DNA from: Flavobacterium sp. LC2016-01
Lineage (GTDB): Bacteria; Bacteroidota; Bacteroidia; Flavobacteriales; Flavobacteriaceae
NCBI RefSeq assembly: GCF_009711135.1
Contig: NZ_WMIC01000001.1
Location: 744,001 to 808,000 of the forward strand
Direction: 5' to 3'
DNA length: 64,000 bases
The notes under the pieces were generated by a model that was not told the origin of the DNA, searched no databases, and was given only the letters and a program-made list of their open reading frames with translations. Made by a program: the position numbers and the translations under genes. Below are positions 1 through 8,017 of this stretch, piece after piece (the stretch's first letter is position 1; the number at the start of each line of letters is the position of its first letter).

Positions 1-1050
1 GTTTTTTGTGGATGGAAATCTAAAAAAGCTGATTTATGGGGAGTTACAGATCACGAATTCGGGCATATCTGGTTTCCTATGATTGTAGGTTCGAACGAGA
101 GATTATTTGCATGGATGGATGAAGGGTTTAATACATTTATCAATTCATTAAGTACAGCGACATTTAATAATGGCGAATACAAAGAGCCAGCAACAGATTT
201 ACACGAAGAAGCTGAATCATTCACACGTCCTGATCTTGAAACTATTATGAGTTCTCCTGATAATATGAAGGAAGCAAATATTGGTATGCTGTGTTATTTT
301 AAACCAAGTGCAGGTCTGATTCTTTTAAGAGAGCAGGTTTTAGGAAAAGAACGTTTTGATACTGCTTTTAGAACTTATGTTGAGCGCTGGGCTTACAAAC
401 ATCCAACTCCAGATGACTTTTTCAGATCAATGGAAAATGTGGCTGGAGAAGATTTAAGCTGGTTCTGGAGAAGCTGGTATGTGAACAACTGGCGTTTTGA
501 CCAAGGTGTGAATTCAATTAAATACGTGAAAAATGACCCTGCAAAAGGTGTTGTAATCACAGTTGAAAATTTCGATAAAATGCCAATGCCAATTGTTTTA
601 GATGTTAAAACAAAAAGTGGTAAAGTGACTAGAGTTAATTTGCCTGTTGAAATTTGGCAGCGTAACAATGACTGGTCTTTCAAACACAATTCTACTGAAG
701 AAATCGAAAGTATTACTTTAGATCCTGATCATGCTTTCCCAGATAATAACGAGTCAAATAATGTTTGGACTGCTGGAAAAGGAAAAATTGAAAAAGATGT
801 AATTTTAGATGGTTATTTGGGAACATATGCTGCTACAAAAACATCTTTGACAGTTGAATTTACAGAAAAAAATGGTGTTCTAAATGCTGAATTAACAAAC
901 TATCCAAAATTCTCTGTTAAAGCTGTTGCTGGAGAAAATGATACATTTGAATCAAAAAGAGCAGGAGTTAAGTTCAAATTCAATGAAGCCAAGACTGCCG
1001 TAGATATGATTATATCTGATGGAAAAGTAATTCCGTTTGCTAAAAAGTAA
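1..1050 (+). CDS. M1 family metallopeptidase, C-terminal part (5' end outside window)
   Basis: The reading frame is open from base 1, so the gene begins before the window. The first visible codons include HEFGH (bases 52-66), the zinc-binding HExxH signature of M1 (gluzincin) aminopeptidases. The downstream glutamate ligand lies in the WMDEGFNTF segment, 19 residues after the second histidine. The protein would remove N-terminal residues from peptides, probably outside the cytoplasm as is usual for Bacteroidota M1 enzymes, although the signal peptide cannot be seen. The last 75 or so residues after the M1 fold (starting near DGYLGTYAA) look like a small beta-rich domain of the DUF3471 kind. 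A clear terminator follows the stop. Family assignment is firm; substrate is unknown. Confidence 0.93.
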   Translation, partial: VFCGWKSKKADLWGVTDHEFGHIWFPMIVGSNERLFAWMDEGFNTFINSLSTATFNNGEYKEPATDLHEEAESFTRPDLETIMSSPDNMKEANIGMLCYFKPSAGLILLREQVLGKERFDTAFRTYVERWAYKHPTPDDFFRSMENVAGEDLSWFWRSWYVNNWRFDQGVNSIKYVKNDPAKGVVITVENFDKMPMPIVLDVKTKSGKVTRVNLPVEIWQRNNDWSFKHNSTEEIESITLDPDHAFPDNNESNNVWTAGKGKIEKDVILDGYLGTYAATKTSLTVEFTEKNGVLNAELTNYPKFSVKAVAGENDTFESKRAGVKFKFNEAKTAVDMIISDGKVIPFAKK

Positions 1051-1074
1051 AAGGTAAAGTTGTAAATAATTTAA

Positions 1075-1112
1075 AAACCCGATAGTCATGTTTGATTATC
1101 GGGTTTTCTTTT
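1075..1112 (+). terminator. Rho-independent terminator after the M1 peptidase
   Basis: CCCGATA and TATCGGG form a stem, with flanking A and T runs, starting 25 bases after the peptidase stop. The hairpin is followed by a T-rich tract. Confidence 0.8.
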
Positions 1113-1150
1113 TTGTTTCAGGTTTCAAGTTTACTTTACCGGATTTTAAA

Positions 1151-1186
1151 TCTTAGAATCTTAGCAACTTAGAATCTTACTATCTT
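1151..1186. repeat. Word repeat of the CTTAGAATCTTA family
   Basis: Near-tandem words CTTAGAATC, CTTAGCAAC, CTTAGAATC, CTTACTATC. The same vocabulary returns at 8972-9060, 47985-48022, 54303-54332 and 62540-62590. Confidence 0.6.
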
Positions 1187-1235
1187 CAAAAAATAACATT
1201 ACATTAAAAAAATGTTAGAATTTTAATTTTTTGTT

Positions 1236-1263
1236 TTGTAAATAAAAAAAAGATGTACTTTTG
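1236..1263 (+). promoter_or_regulatory. Promoter of the arginine/proline operon
   Basis: TTG at 1236-1238, 17 bases of spacer, then TACTTTTG at 1256-1263. This is an exact match to the Bacteroidota primary-sigma consensus TTG-N17-TAnnTTTG. The start of transcription is expected about five bases after the G, at roughly 1268, immediately at the leader structure described next. Confidence 0.8.
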
Positions 1264-1268
1264 CACCG

Positions 1269-1355
1269 ATGAATAAAATAAGTTTACATACAACTTCTTT
1301 GTCACGGACAAACTCACCTAGTACTTCTCCCGAAGTACGGATACTATCTATATAG
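1269..1355 (+). CDS. Candidate 28-residue leader peptide of the arg operon
   Basis: An ATG lies five bases beyond the -7 promoter element, so the message would be almost leaderless. The frame encodes 28 residues (MNKISLHTTSL through RILSI) and stops at TAG 1353-1355. It contains two arginine codons, both CGG (1305-1307 and 1338-1340). CGG looks rare in the neighbouring genes, which mostly use AGA and CGT. The codons fall in or next to the loops of the first two hairpins, so a ribosome waiting for charged arginine tRNA would alter the fold. This matches the logic of classical amino-acid attenuation. The peptide is also Ser/Thr rich, so the arginine interpretation is an inference. No homologue is known to me. 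Confidence 0.45.
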   Translation: MNKISLHTTSLSRTNSPSTSPEVRILSI

Positions 1356-1435
1356 TATTCACTGAGTTTTATAGCCGTATATTTATTCATATCCATTTTT
1401 CATTTTGAAATCACATAATTTGTCCATTGGACAAA
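1269..1435 (+). promoter_or_regulatory. Structured 5' leader RNA of the arg operon (candidate attenuator)
   Basis: The sequence shows a closing stem of ATGAATAAA (1269-1277) with TTTATTCAT (1382-1390). Inside it are three consecutive perfect hairpins: TTTGTC/GACAAA at 1298-1312, GTACTTC/GAAGTAC at 1321-1338 and ATACTA/TAGTAT at 1341-1358. A fourth hairpin, TTTGTCC/GGACAAA at 1419-1435, has the same arms as the first. GGACAAA at 1306-1312 can therefore pair with TTTGTCC at 1419-1425, giving a mutually exclusive fold. The closing stem also buries the AUG of the leader reading frame. I do not recognise a known riboswitch class. No clean U-run terminator follows, so if this is a switch it may act on translation or on Rho. 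Function is inferred from position, in front of an arginine operon. Confidence 0.55.
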
Positions 1436-1590
1436 CATATCCTAAAAGTATTTATTATTTTGTAGATTTTTTAAATCAATCTTTTGATTTTGAGAATGTT
1501 ACTTCTATTTTGCTTAATTTTATTGGATTCAATTCTGGATTTCAAACTAAACAATATGCTTTAATTTTTAACTCTAACTTCAATTATTGA
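1405..1590 (+). CDS. Short reading frame between arg leader and GNAT gene (doubtful)
   Basis: A 61-codon frame starts with TTG and ends one base before the ATG of the GNAT gene, an arrangement that would allow translational coupling. The predicted peptide is rich in Phe, Asn, Ser and Tyr, has no recognisable domain and no clear signal peptide. Its first part overlaps the fourth leader hairpin (1419-1435). Low-complexity AT-rich DNA can give such a frame by chance. I would treat it as a possible second leader frame, not as an established protein. Confidence 0.25.
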   Translation: MKSHNLSIGQTYPKSIYYFVDFLNQSFDFENVTSILLNFIGFNSGFQTKQYALIFNSNFNY

Positions 1591-1591
1591 A

Positions 1592-2239
1592 ATGAAGATC
1601 TCTATTGTTGTTACCCAGGAAGAACACTTCAAATTCGCACAAGAAATCTGCGATACGATAGAATCATCTGCCTTGTTGAGAGGTACGGGGATTGCTAAAA
1701 GAACTCCTGAGTACATTCAGAAAAAAATGTCGAATGGTGATGCAATGATTGCTCTGGCAGACGGTAAATTTGCAGGTTTTTGTTATATCGAAAGCTGGCA
1801 GCACGGAAAATTCGTGGCACATTCGGGGTTAATTGTACATCCTGACTACAGAAGTTTAGGCTTGGCAAAAAAGATAAAATCAAAAGTTTTTGATTACTCA
1901 TTACAGAGATATCCAGATGCAAAAATATTTGGAATTACAACTGGTTTGGCTGTAATGAAAATTAACTCTGATTTAGGTTATAAACCGGTTCCTTTCTCTG
2001 AACTTACAACCGACCCAAGTTTCTGGGCTGGCTGTAAAACTTGTACTAACTTCCCTATTTTACAAAGCAAAGAAAACAAAATGTGTCTTTGTACCGGAAT
2101 GTTATACGATCCAAAAGAAAAACAAAAAACACCGCCTAGACATCCTTTTAACGAGGCTGTTTTAAGCAGACTTAAAAAAATTAAACAGGCTTTATTTTTA
2201 AATAAATTATTGTCGTTTGTTTTTTTATTCAAAATTTAA
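1592..2239 (+). CDS. GNAT acyltransferase, candidate N-acylglutamate (N-succinylglutamate) synthase
   Basis: A GNAT-fold protein of 215 residues. The acyl-CoA binding region is visible at HSGLIVHPDYRSLGLAKK (about residues 76-93), with the R-x-x-G-x-A pyrophosphate loop. It is the first gene of the arginine operon, 55 bases before argG, and no classical argA or argJ is present in the operon. It is therefore the likely first enzyme, acylating glutamate. Bacteroides species use N-succinylated intermediates and have a GNAT protein in this role, so succinyl-CoA is a reasonable donor. A cysteine cluster (GCKTCTN about 30 residues before MCLC) could bind metal or be redox active. The last 18 residues are hydrophobic. 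The exact substrate is inferred. Confidence 0.7.
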   Translation: MKISIVVTQEEHFKFAQEICDTIESSALLRGTGIAKRTPEYIQKKMSNGDAMIALADGKFAGFCYIESWQHGKFVAHSGLIVHPDYRSLGLAKKIKSKVFDYSLQRYPDAKIFGITTGLAVMKINSDLGYKPVPFSELTTDPSFWAGCKTCTNFPILQSKENKMCLCTGMLYDPKEKQKTPPRHPFNEAVLSRLKKIKQALFLNKLLSFVFLFKI

Positions 2240-2294
2240 TTAAAAAGAAATCTCAAACTGCTACATACGAAAGTATTAGCCAAAATTATAAAAA

Positions 2295-3488
2295 ATGAAA
2301 AAAGTAGTATTAGCTTATAGCGGAGGATTAGATACCTCGTATTGTTTGAAATATTTAAAAAATGAAAAAGGATACGAAGTTCACACCGTACTAGTAGATA
2401 CAGGAGGATTCGACGCAGAAGAATTAGCAGCTATTGAAAAAAGAGCTTACGAGTTAGGAAGTGCACAACATGCTAACCTTACCATCGTAGATAAATATTA
2501 TGATAAAGCGATAAAATATTTGATTTTCGGTAATGTATTAAAAAACAATACTTATCCGTTATCAGTGAGTGCAGAACGTGTTTTTCAGGCTATTGAAGCT
2601 ATCAAATATGCTAAAAAAGTAGGAGCAAGCGCTATTGCACACGGAAGTACGGGTGCAGGAAATGACCAAATTCGTTTTGATTTGATTTTCCAAACCATCG
2701 CTCCGGAAATCGAAATTATTACACCAATTAGAGATTTAAAACTTTCAAGACAAGAAGAAGTGGATTACTTGGCTCAAAACGGAGTTCACTATTCTTGGGA
2801 AAAAGCACAATATTCTATCAATAAAGGACTTTGGGGAACCAGCGTTGGAGGAAAAGAAACTTTAACTTCAAGCCAGCCGTTGCCAAGTGAAGCATATCCT
2901 TCGCAATTGAAAAAAGAAGGTGAAGAAAAAGTGACTTTACATTTTGAACAAGGGGAATTAGTTGCATTAAATGGTAAAAAAGATGCTCCTGAAAAAAATA
3001 TTGTAAAACTTGAAAAACTAGCAAATGCTTACGCAATTGGTAGAGATATTCACGTTGGAGATACGATTATCGGAATTAAAGGAAGAGTTGGTTTTGAAGC
3101 GGCTGCTCCATTAATTATCATCAAAGCGCACCATTTATTAGAGAAACATACGCTTGGAAAATGGCAGCAATACTGGAAAGAGCAATTAGGGAACTGGTAC
3201 GGGATGCTATTCCACGAAGGTCAATTCTTAGATCCGGTTATGAGAAATATTGAAACTTTCCTGCAAGACACACAAAAAACAGTAAACGGAACTGTTACAG
3301 TTTCTTTAAAACCATATCATTTCTCACTTGACGGAATCGAATCTAAAAACGATTTGATGAACACTGGTTTTGGTCAATACGGAGAAATGAACAATGCCTG
3401 GACGTCTGACGATGCAAAAGGATTTATTAAGATTTTAGGAAATGCACAAAACATATTTTCATCTGTAAATCATTTAGATCATGATTAA
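2295..3488 (+). CDS. argG: Argininosuccinate synthase
   Basis: This enzyme condenses citrulline and aspartate with ATP to give argininosuccinate, the penultimate step of arginine synthesis. The ATP-binding P-loop AYSGGLDTSYC is at residues 7-17, as in the N-type ATP pyrophosphatase fold, and the length of 397 residues is usual. The gene overlaps argC by eight bases, so the two are translated together. The position near the front of the operon, before argC, is typical for Flavobacteria. Confidence 0.97.
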   Translation: MKKVVLAYSGGLDTSYCLKYLKNEKGYEVHTVLVDTGGFDAEELAAIEKRAYELGSAQHANLTIVDKYYDKAIKYLIFGNVLKNNTYPLSVSAERVFQAIEAIKYAKKVGASAIAHGSTGAGNDQIRFDLIFQTIAPEIEIITPIRDLKLSRQEEVDYLAQNGVHYSWEKAQYSINKGLWGTSVGGKETLTSSQPLPSEAYPSQLKKEGEEKVTLHFEQGELVALNGKKDAPEKNIVKLEKLANAYAIGRDIHVGDTIIGIKGRVGFEAAAPLIIIKAHHLLEKHTLGKWQQYWKEQLGNWYGMLFHEGQFLDPVMRNIETFLQDTQKTVNGTVTVSLKPYHFSLDGIESKNDLMNTGFGQYGEMNNAWTSDDAKGFIKILGNAQNIFSSVNHLDHD

Positions 3489-4458
3489 TGTCGGAATAAT
3501 TGGTGGTTCGGGCTACACGGCCGGAGAACTCATCAGAATTTTAATGTTTCACCCAAAAGTAAACATCGATTTTGTTTACAGTACAACAAACGCTGGGAAA
3601 CCACTTTCTGTGGCGCATCAAGATTTGATGGGTGATATCGAAATGAATTTTACTGATGAAATAAATCCTGACGTAAATGTTGTTTTCTTGTGTTTAGGCC
3701 ACGGAAAATCAATTTCATTTTTGAAAGAAAATCAATTTGCAAGTCATACTAAAATCATTGATTTAGGAAATGATTTCAGATTGAATAAAGACGCTCATTT
3801 TGAAGGAAAAGATTTTATTTACGGTTTGCCTGAATTGAATAAAGCGGACATTAAAAAAGCAAATTATATTGCAAATCCAGGTTGTTTTGCTACGGCTATT
3901 CAATTGGCTTTGTTGCCTTTAGCTAAAAATAATCTGTTGAATAATGATGTTCACATCAATGCTACAACAGGAAGTACAGGAGCAGGCGTAAGTCTTTCTG
4001 AAACTTCTCATTTTAGCTGGAGAAACAACAATATGTCGCATTATAAAGCTTTTGAACACCAGCATTTAGGTGAAATCTCAGAAAGTTTGGTGCAATTACA
4101 GGACGATTTTGAAAGTGAATTGCTTTTTATTCCGAATAGAGGTGATTTTCCAAGAGGAATTTTTGCGACTTTATACACACTTTCTGATGATAGTTTGGAG
4201 CAATTGGTTGCTAAATATGAAGATTTCTACAAAAACGAACCTTTCGTAACTGTAACCACAACAAACATCAACATGAAGCAAGTGGTGCAAACGAACAAAT
4301 GTATCATTAGTTTATTAAAAAAAGGAAACCGGGTTTTGATAACATCAATTATAGATAACTTAACCAAAGGTGCTTCGGGACAAGCGATTCAAAACATGAA
4401 TTTAATGTTCGGATTAGAAGAAACCACAGGTTTACATTTGAAACCAAGCGGATTTTAA
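3481..4458 (+). CDS. argC: N-acyl-gamma-glutamyl-phosphate reductase
   Basis: NADPH-dependent reduction of N-acyl-glutamyl phosphate to the semialdehyde. The Rossmann glycine motif GIIGGSGYTAGEL is near the N-terminus (residues 5-17). The catalytic cysteine is Cys135 in NPGCFATAIQ. Length of 325 residues is normal. The start codon lies inside the end of argG. Because the transcarbamylase of this operon looks succinyl-specific, the acyl group handled here may be succinyl instead of acetyl (inference). Confidence 0.96.
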   Translation: MINVGIIGGSGYTAGELIRILMFHPKVNIDFVYSTTNAGKPLSVAHQDLMGDIEMNFTDEINPDVNVVFLCLGHGKSISFLKENQFASHTKIIDLGNDFRLNKDAHFEGKDFIYGLPELNKADIKKANYIANPGCFATAIQLALLPLAKNNLLNNDVHINATTGSTGAGVSLSETSHFSWRNNNMSHYKAFEHQHLGEISESLVQLQDDFESELLFIPNRGDFPRGIFATLYTLSDDSLEQLVAKYEDFYKNEPFVTVTTTNINMKQVVQTNKCIISLLKKGNRVLITSIIDNLTKGASGQAIQNMNLMFGLEETTGLHLKPSGF

Positions 4459-4462
4459 TAAT

Positions 4463-4526
4463 GGTTTCAAGTTTCATGTTTCAAGTTCCACGTTCTGTAC
4501 GTAACTTGAAACTTGAAACCTGAAAC
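4463..4526. repeat. Intergenic palindrome, GTTTCAAGTTTC family
   Basis: The left arm is built from GTTTCAAG words (4463-4487) and the right arm from AACTTGAAAC words (4503-4526), forming an imperfect hairpin of about 23 base pairs between argC and argD. The same words appear at 57316-57360, 60980-60995 and 62660-62695. Confidence 0.75.
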
Positions 4527-4544
4527 AAAATAAACAAAAAACAC

Positions 4545-5684
4545 ATGAACTTATTCAACGTTTACCCATTATACGACATAACTCCAGTAAAAGCAATTGA
4601 CTGTACAATTACAGACGACAAAGGAGTAGAATATTTAGATTTATACAGCGGACATGGTGTGATTTCTATCGGACACACACAGCCGGATTATGTAGAAAAA
4701 TTAAAAAATCAATTAGATAATTTAGGATTTTATTCGAATGCAATTCAGAATCCTTTGCAGGTGGAATTGGCTCAGAAATTAGGAAAACTTTCTGGTTTAG
4801 AAGATTACGAATTGTTTTTGTGCAGTTCTGGTGCTGAAGCCAATGAAAATGCTTTAAAATTAGCGTCTTTCCATAACGGAAAATCTAGAGTTGTCGCTTT
4901 TGATAATTCTTTCCACGGAAGAACTTCTGCAGCTGTTGCCGTTACAGACAATAAGAAAATCGTTGCACCAATTAATGCACAGCAAGTCGTTACTTTTTTA
5001 CCCTTAAACCAAATCGAATTAGTTGAAGCTGAATTAGCTAAAGGCGATGTTACAGCAGTAATTATCGAAGGAATTCAAGGAGTTGGAGGTTTAGATCAAG
5101 GAACAACCGAATTTTTTCAGGCTTTAGAAAAAGCATGTAAAAAACACGATGTTGTTTTGATTTTAGATGAAGTGCAATCAGGATACGGAAGAAGCGGGAA
5201 ATTCTTTGCATTCCAACATCACGGAATTAATGCTGATATTATCTCCGTTGCAAAAGGAATGGGAAATGGATTTCCAGTTGGAGCTATTTTAATTTCTCCA
5301 AAATTTGAAGCAAGTTTCGGATTATTAGGAACAACTTTCGGTGGAAGCCATTTATCTTGTGCAGCAGGAATCGCAGTTTTAGATGTTATTGAAAAACTGG
5401 ATTTGCAGAAAAATGTAAATGAAGTTTATGCATATTTCTTAGAAAAAATCAAAGAAGTTGACGGAATTAAACAAGTAAAAGGAAAAGGATTAATGCTTGG
5501 AGTTGAGTTTGATTTTGATGTAGCAGCTTTAAGAAAGAAACTAATCATCGAAAAACACATTTTTACAGGAAGTGCAAACAATAAAAATCTGTTAAGAATT
5601 TTACCACCGCTAACAGTGAAAAAATCTGATATTGATACGTTTGTAAAAGCTTTGAAAGAAAGTTTAGAAGAGCTTAAAAACTAA
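4545..5684 (+). CDS. argD: N-acylornithine aminotransferase (class III PLP enzyme)
   Basis: Transfers an amino group from glutamate to N-acylglutamate semialdehyde to give N-acylornithine. The class-III fold is shown by the PLP phosphate loop SSGAEANENA (residues 94-103), LILDEVQSGYGRSG (205-218) and the Schiff-base lysine Lys237 in SVAKGMGNG. At 379 residues it is a typical acetyl- or succinylornithine aminotransferase. It is fourth in the operon. The family also includes ornithine aminotransferase, but the operon context fixes the role. Confidence 0.93.
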   Translation: MNLFNVYPLYDITPVKAIDCTITDDKGVEYLDLYSGHGVISIGHTQPDYVEKLKNQLDNLGFYSNAIQNPLQVELAQKLGKLSGLEDYELFLCSSGAEANENALKLASFHNGKSRVVAFDNSFHGRTSAAVAVTDNKKIVAPINAQQVVTFLPLNQIELVEAELAKGDVTAVIIEGIQGVGGLDQGTTEFFQALEKACKKHDVVLILDEVQSGYGRSGKFFAFQHHGINADIISVAKGMGNGFPVGAILISPKFEASFGLLGTTFGGSHLSCAAGIAVLDVIEKLDLQKNVNEVYAYFLEKIKEVDGIKQVKGKGLMLGVEFDFDVAALRKKLIIEKHIFTGSANNKNLLRILPPLTVKKSDIDTFVKALKESLEELKN

Positions 5685-5696
5685 GTTTACTATAAT

Positions 5697-5744
5697 GTTA
5701 ATTCGTTTAATCGTTTAACCAGTTAAACGATTAAACGAATTAAC
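5697..5744. repeat. Perfect 23-bp inverted repeat, TTAAACGATTAAC family
   Basis: Left arm 5697-5719 and right arm 5722-5744 are exact reverse complements separated by CA. A further degenerate copy of the same words continues to 5778. The element fills the gap between argD and proA. The loop of two bases means the hairpin must open slightly in RNA. Confidence 0.85.
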
Positions 5745-5784
5745 GATTAACCAGTTAAACGAATTAACCAATTAAACCAAAAAA

Positions 5785-6978
5785 ATGAATCCATTATCAA
5801 TTGAAAAACGCAATCTGGTTTTGCGGTCTATGGCAAAGCTGGTCGAGCAGGAGCGGAATCAGATTATCTTGACCAATCAGGAAGATCTTGCTGATTACGA
5901 TGGGTCAGATTTAGCGATGGAAGAACGCCTCAAAGTAGATGATAAAAAAGTTGACGAAATGATTTTATCATTAAACCAATTGGCGTCTCAGGAAGATCCG
6001 GTTGGTGTTGAGCGTTTTCATTTTACTCATGATAATGGAATAAAAGTTATAAATAAGACTGCTGCTTTCGGAACGATTTTAATTATTTACGAATCTCGAC
6101 CAGATGTTACAATTGAAGCTGGCGGCATCGCTTTTAAATCTGGAAATAAGATTTTATTAAAAGGCGGAAAAGAATCGTTAAAATCAAATTTGAAAATCGT
6201 AAGTCTTTGGCATAAAGCTTTAGAAGAAAATGGAGTTTCGAAAGACTGGGTGGAATATCTGAATTATAACAGAACAGAAACTCAGGCTTTTCTAGAAAAA
6301 CCAACTCAAAAAGTCGATTTAATAGTTCCAAGAGGTGGAGAAAAATTAATTGAGTTTGTAAAAGCGCATGCAACTTGTCCCGTAATCATAAGCGGACGCG
6401 GAAACAATTTCGTTTACGTTCACGAAAAAGCAGACACTGATTTGGCTTTAAAAGTAATTTTAAATGCTAAAACAGCTAAAATATCGGCTTGTAATGCTTT
6501 GGATAAAGTTTTAATAGATTCTAAACTGCCCAATTTTGAAGGCTTCACAGCAATGCTGATTGAAGCTTTAATAGAAGCAAAAGTAGAAGTTATTGTGGAT
6601 CAATCTTTAGCAAATTTCGAAAATACCAAAACACTTCAAAACGAAGATATTTGGTACGAAGAATTTCTGGATTATAAAATTGTTATTGGAACCATCGATT
6701 CTCAGGAAAATGCCATCGAAATGATCAATAAATATTGTGGAGGACATTCTGCAGCCATTATTACCAGAGATAGCGAAGTTGCACAGCAGTTTATGGAAGC
6801 GATAGATGCAGCTGCAGTGTACCAAAATGCTTCAACCCGCTTCACTGACGGCGGACAATTTGGTTTAGGCGGAGAATTAGCAATAAGCACCGATAAATTG
6901 CATCAAAGAGGTCCAATCGGCCTTCAGCATCTGGTGACGAACAAATGGTACGTTTACGGAGAAGGACAGATTAGATAG
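5785..6978 (+). CDS. proA: Glutamate-5-semialdehyde dehydrogenase (gamma-glutamyl phosphate reductase)
   Basis: Second step of proline synthesis: NADPH reduction of gamma-glutamyl phosphate. ALDH-superfamily features include the ESRPDVTIEAGG segment, the GGKESLKSN loop and the cysteine in KISACNALDKV, which is the nucleophile. The 397-residue length fits. Here proA precedes proB and both lie inside the arginine operon, so glutamate is drawn toward proline and arginine from one transcript. Confidence 0.95.
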   Translation: MNPLSIEKRNLVLRSMAKLVEQERNQIILTNQEDLADYDGSDLAMEERLKVDDKKVDEMILSLNQLASQEDPVGVERFHFTHDNGIKVINKTAAFGTILIIYESRPDVTIEAGGIAFKSGNKILLKGGKESLKSNLKIVSLWHKALEENGVSKDWVEYLNYNRTETQAFLEKPTQKVDLIVPRGGEKLIEFVKAHATCPVIISGRGNNFVYVHEKADTDLALKVILNAKTAKISACNALDKVLIDSKLPNFEGFTAMLIEALIEAKVEVIVDQSLANFENTKTLQNEDIWYEEFLDYKIVIGTIDSQENAIEMINKYCGGHSAAIITRDSEVAQQFMEAIDAAAVYQNASTRFTDGGQFGLGGELAISTDKLHQRGPIGLQHLVTNKWYVYGEGQIR

Positions 6979-6979
6979 T

Positions 6980-7160
6980 TAGACTTTCTTAGATTGTTAG
7001 ACTTCTTAGAATTTTAGATTGATGATTAACGATTTTTAATTTCAGATTATTGGAATTTGGATTTTGAAAATTGGAATTTATTTAAAGATATAGCTTTGCG
7101 AACTTAGCGTTTGTAAACACGAGCAATATAAAAAAACCTTGCGCCCTTTGCGGTTAAAAA
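6980..7160. repeat. Intergenic word-repeat region between proA and proB
   Basis: The first half consists of TTAGA-based words (GTTAGACTTTCTTAGA, GTTAGACTTCTTAGA). The second half carries TTGCGAACTTAGCG and CCTTGCGCCCTTTGCGGTT words, also seen at 60905-60957 and 62608-62630. No gene is visible in these 189 bases. Confidence 0.55.
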
Positions 7161-7167
7161 AGATAAC

Positions 7168-7929
7168 ATGTCAAAAAAAAGGATTTTATTAAAAATAGGA
7201 AGTAATACTTTAACCAAGGAAACCAATCATATTTCGCGGGGAAAGATTGAAGACCTGGGAATACAGATTGCGGCTTTAAACGACGAATATGAGTTTATCA
7301 TAGTGAGTTCAGGAGCAATTGCGGCAGCAAAACAATTTGTAAAACTGGATAATCAGGATAAAGATGTTTTCGTGAAACAGGCTTTGGCCTCTATCGGACA
7401 GCCCCATTTAATGCGGATTTACAATGAAAATTTTAAGGATTTAGGTTTAAATACTTCGCAGTGTTTACTTTCTTATTCTGATTTCGAAAAAGAGCAGACC
7501 AAAAAGAACATTGTCAATACCATTAATGTATTAGTTAAAAATAATTACATTCCGATTATCAATGAAAATGATACCGTTGCCACAGATGAGATTCGGTTTG
7601 GTGATAATGATAAATTAGCGGCTTTAACAGCGGTTCTATTAAATGTTGATATTCTGATCATTGCTACCAATACAAACGGAATCTATACGAAAGATTCGAT
7701 TCACGATGAAATTCCGGAAACAATTAAACTGGTAAACGATTTAAAAGTTTTAGAAAAAGAAATAGGTGAATCAAAATCATCACACGGAACAGGAGGAATG
7801 CAATCCAAAATTGAAGCAGCTGGAATAGCAAAAGCAGCCAATATCGAAACCTGGATTGTAAATGGATTAAATGATAATTTTATTTTAAAGGCATTAAAAA
7901 ACGAAATTCCGTTTACGAAAATAATCTAA
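7168..7929 (+). CDS. proB: Glutamate 5-kinase, short form without PUA domain
   Basis: ATP-dependent phosphorylation of glutamate, the first step of proline synthesis. Amino-acid kinase fold: LLKIGSNTLT at the N-terminus, IIVSSGAI near residue 45, the INENDTVATDEIRFGDNDKL active-site stretch and the late KSSHGTGGMQSKIEAA motif. At 253 residues it stops after the kinase domain and lacks the C-terminal PUA domain of the E. coli enzyme. This short form is known in several bacterial groups. Feedback control by proline may differ in short forms (inference). Confidence 0.93.
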   Translation: MSKKRILLKIGSNTLTKETNHISRGKIEDLGIQIAALNDEYEFIIVSSGAIAAAKQFVKLDNQDKDVFVKQALASIGQPHLMRIYNENFKDLGLNTSQCLLSYSDFEKEQTKKNIVNTINVLVKNNYIPIINENDTVATDEIRFGDNDKLAALTAVLLNVDILIIATNTNGIYTKDSIHDEIPETIKLVNDLKVLEKEIGESKSSHGTGGMQSKIEAAGIAKAANIETWIVNGLNDNFILKALKNEIPFTKII

Positions 7930-7936
7930 ATGAGTC

Positions 7937-8005
7937 AATTAGAAAATTAGTTAATTAGATAATGCACAATTATCCAATTTTCTAATTATCACATTATCTA
8001 AATTA
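7937..8005. repeat. Intergenic palindrome, AATTAGATAAT family
   Basis: ATTAGAAAATT and AATTTTCTAAT arms, with inner ATAAT/ATTAT words, fill most of the 88-base gap between proB and argF'. The pairing is imperfect. Confidence 0.6.
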
Positions 8006-8017
8006 ATTAAAAAAGAC

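Noticed and set aside
1360-1390. ACTGAG near 1361 as part of a thiamine pyrophosphate riboswitch
   Set aside because: The other conserved TPP-switch segments are absent and the operon concerns arginine.
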